Shown here: positions 5,357 to 5,569 of the stretch, piece by piece
Position numbering within the stretch: the first letter of the stretch is position 1
Layout of the letters: each line of letters begins with the position of its first letter
Source: Gammaproteobacteria bacterium
GTDB lineage: Bacteria > Pseudomonadota > Gammaproteobacteria > Steroidobacterales > JACDCP01
Assembly: GCA_013817465.1 (NCBI GenBank)
Contig: JACDCP010000209.1
Location: 1 to 5,569 of the forward strand
Length of the DNA stretch: 5,569 nucleotides
Reading direction: 5' to 3'
Notes under the pieces: generated by a model
Database searches by the model: none
What the model was told of the DNA's origin: nothing
What the model saw: the letters and a program-made list of their open reading frames with translations, nothing else
Made by a program: the position numbers and the translations under genes

Positions 5357-5569
5357 ATGGCACGAAAGATAGCGGTCGTCTGCCTCTGGCTGGGATTGGC
5401 GTCGCCGGCAGGCCTGAGCGCCCTCGGCCTCGGTGACATCCAGGTTCGTTCCGCGCTGAACCAGCCGCTCGACGCGGAGGTCGAGCTGATCTCCGCCACC
5501 GCCGTCGAGTTGGAGGAGCTGGAGGTTACGCTCGCTCCGCGCGAAACTTTCGAGCGCCTCGGACTGGAC
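5357..5569 (+). CDS. fimV: FimV-like pilus assembly/polar hub protein, N-terminal part only
   Basis: FimV is an inner-membrane protein with a periplasmic peptidoglycan-binding region; in Pseudomonas it organises the cell pole and supports type IV pilus assembly and twitching. The window holds the first 71 codons and ends in frame. It shows a basic start (MARK), a hydrophobic stretch (about 5-16), a likely signal-peptidase site after ALSA (near 19-22), and then LGLGDIQVRSALNQPLDAEVEL (23-44), the opening of the FimV N-terminal domain. The position directly after asd matches the asd-fimV(-truA) order known from gammaproteobacteria. The large C-terminal region, with LysM and TPR parts in known FimV proteins, lies outside, so its full structure cannot be judged. 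Confidence 0.92.
   Translation, partial: MARKIAVVCLWLGLASPAGLSALGLGDIQVRSALNQPLDAEVELISATAVELEELEVTLAPRETFERLGLD

Overview
The window comes from a high-GC proteobacterium, most likely a gammaproteobacterium. The reasons are the aroC-asd-fimV order, a PrmB and a chorismate synthase that read closely like the E. coli proteins as I remember them, and a FimV N-terminus (signal peptide, then LGLGDIQVRSALNQPLDAE) of the Pseudomonas/Xanthomonas type. A relative of Xanthomonadales/Nevskiales is my guess; nothing here fixes the genus.

Layout. The left part is read on the minus strand: psd (phosphatidylserine decarboxylase, running off the left edge; start near 806), a PCu(A)C copper-chaperone lipoprotein (1410-979) and a membrane-anchored SCO1/SenC protein (2091-1465). 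The last two form a tight pair that fits copper delivery to the CuA centre of cytochrome c oxidase. Divergently, the plus strand carries prmB (ribosomal protein L3 glutamine methyltransferase), aroC (chorismate synthase), asd (aspartate-semialdehyde dehydrogenase, start overlapping the aroC stop) and the first 71 codons of fimV, cut by the right edge. prmB-aroC-asd look co-transcribed (gaps of 18 and -4 nt). aroC makes chorismate for aromatic compounds; asd feeds the lysine/diaminopimelate, threonine and methionine branches. fimV follows after a 91-nt AT-richer gap.

The genes are ordinary housekeeping genes. The unusual part is non-coding: a family of palindromes built on CAGGCTGnTGAAAAA sits at the 5' end of all three minus-strand genes. 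The gap between psd and the copper chaperone (807-978) is largely four consecutive hairpins that together resemble a roughly 160-bp miniature inverted-repeat element. A fifth hairpin spans the chaperone start, and a half-site lies in the SCO/prmB divergent region. The psd and chaperone start codons fall inside the hairpins, so the repeats appear to have rewritten these N-termini. A second, unrelated GC-rich inverted repeat forms the last codons of prmB. I found no RNA gene, CRISPR array, transposase or defence gene, and no evidence for a new multi-gene system.
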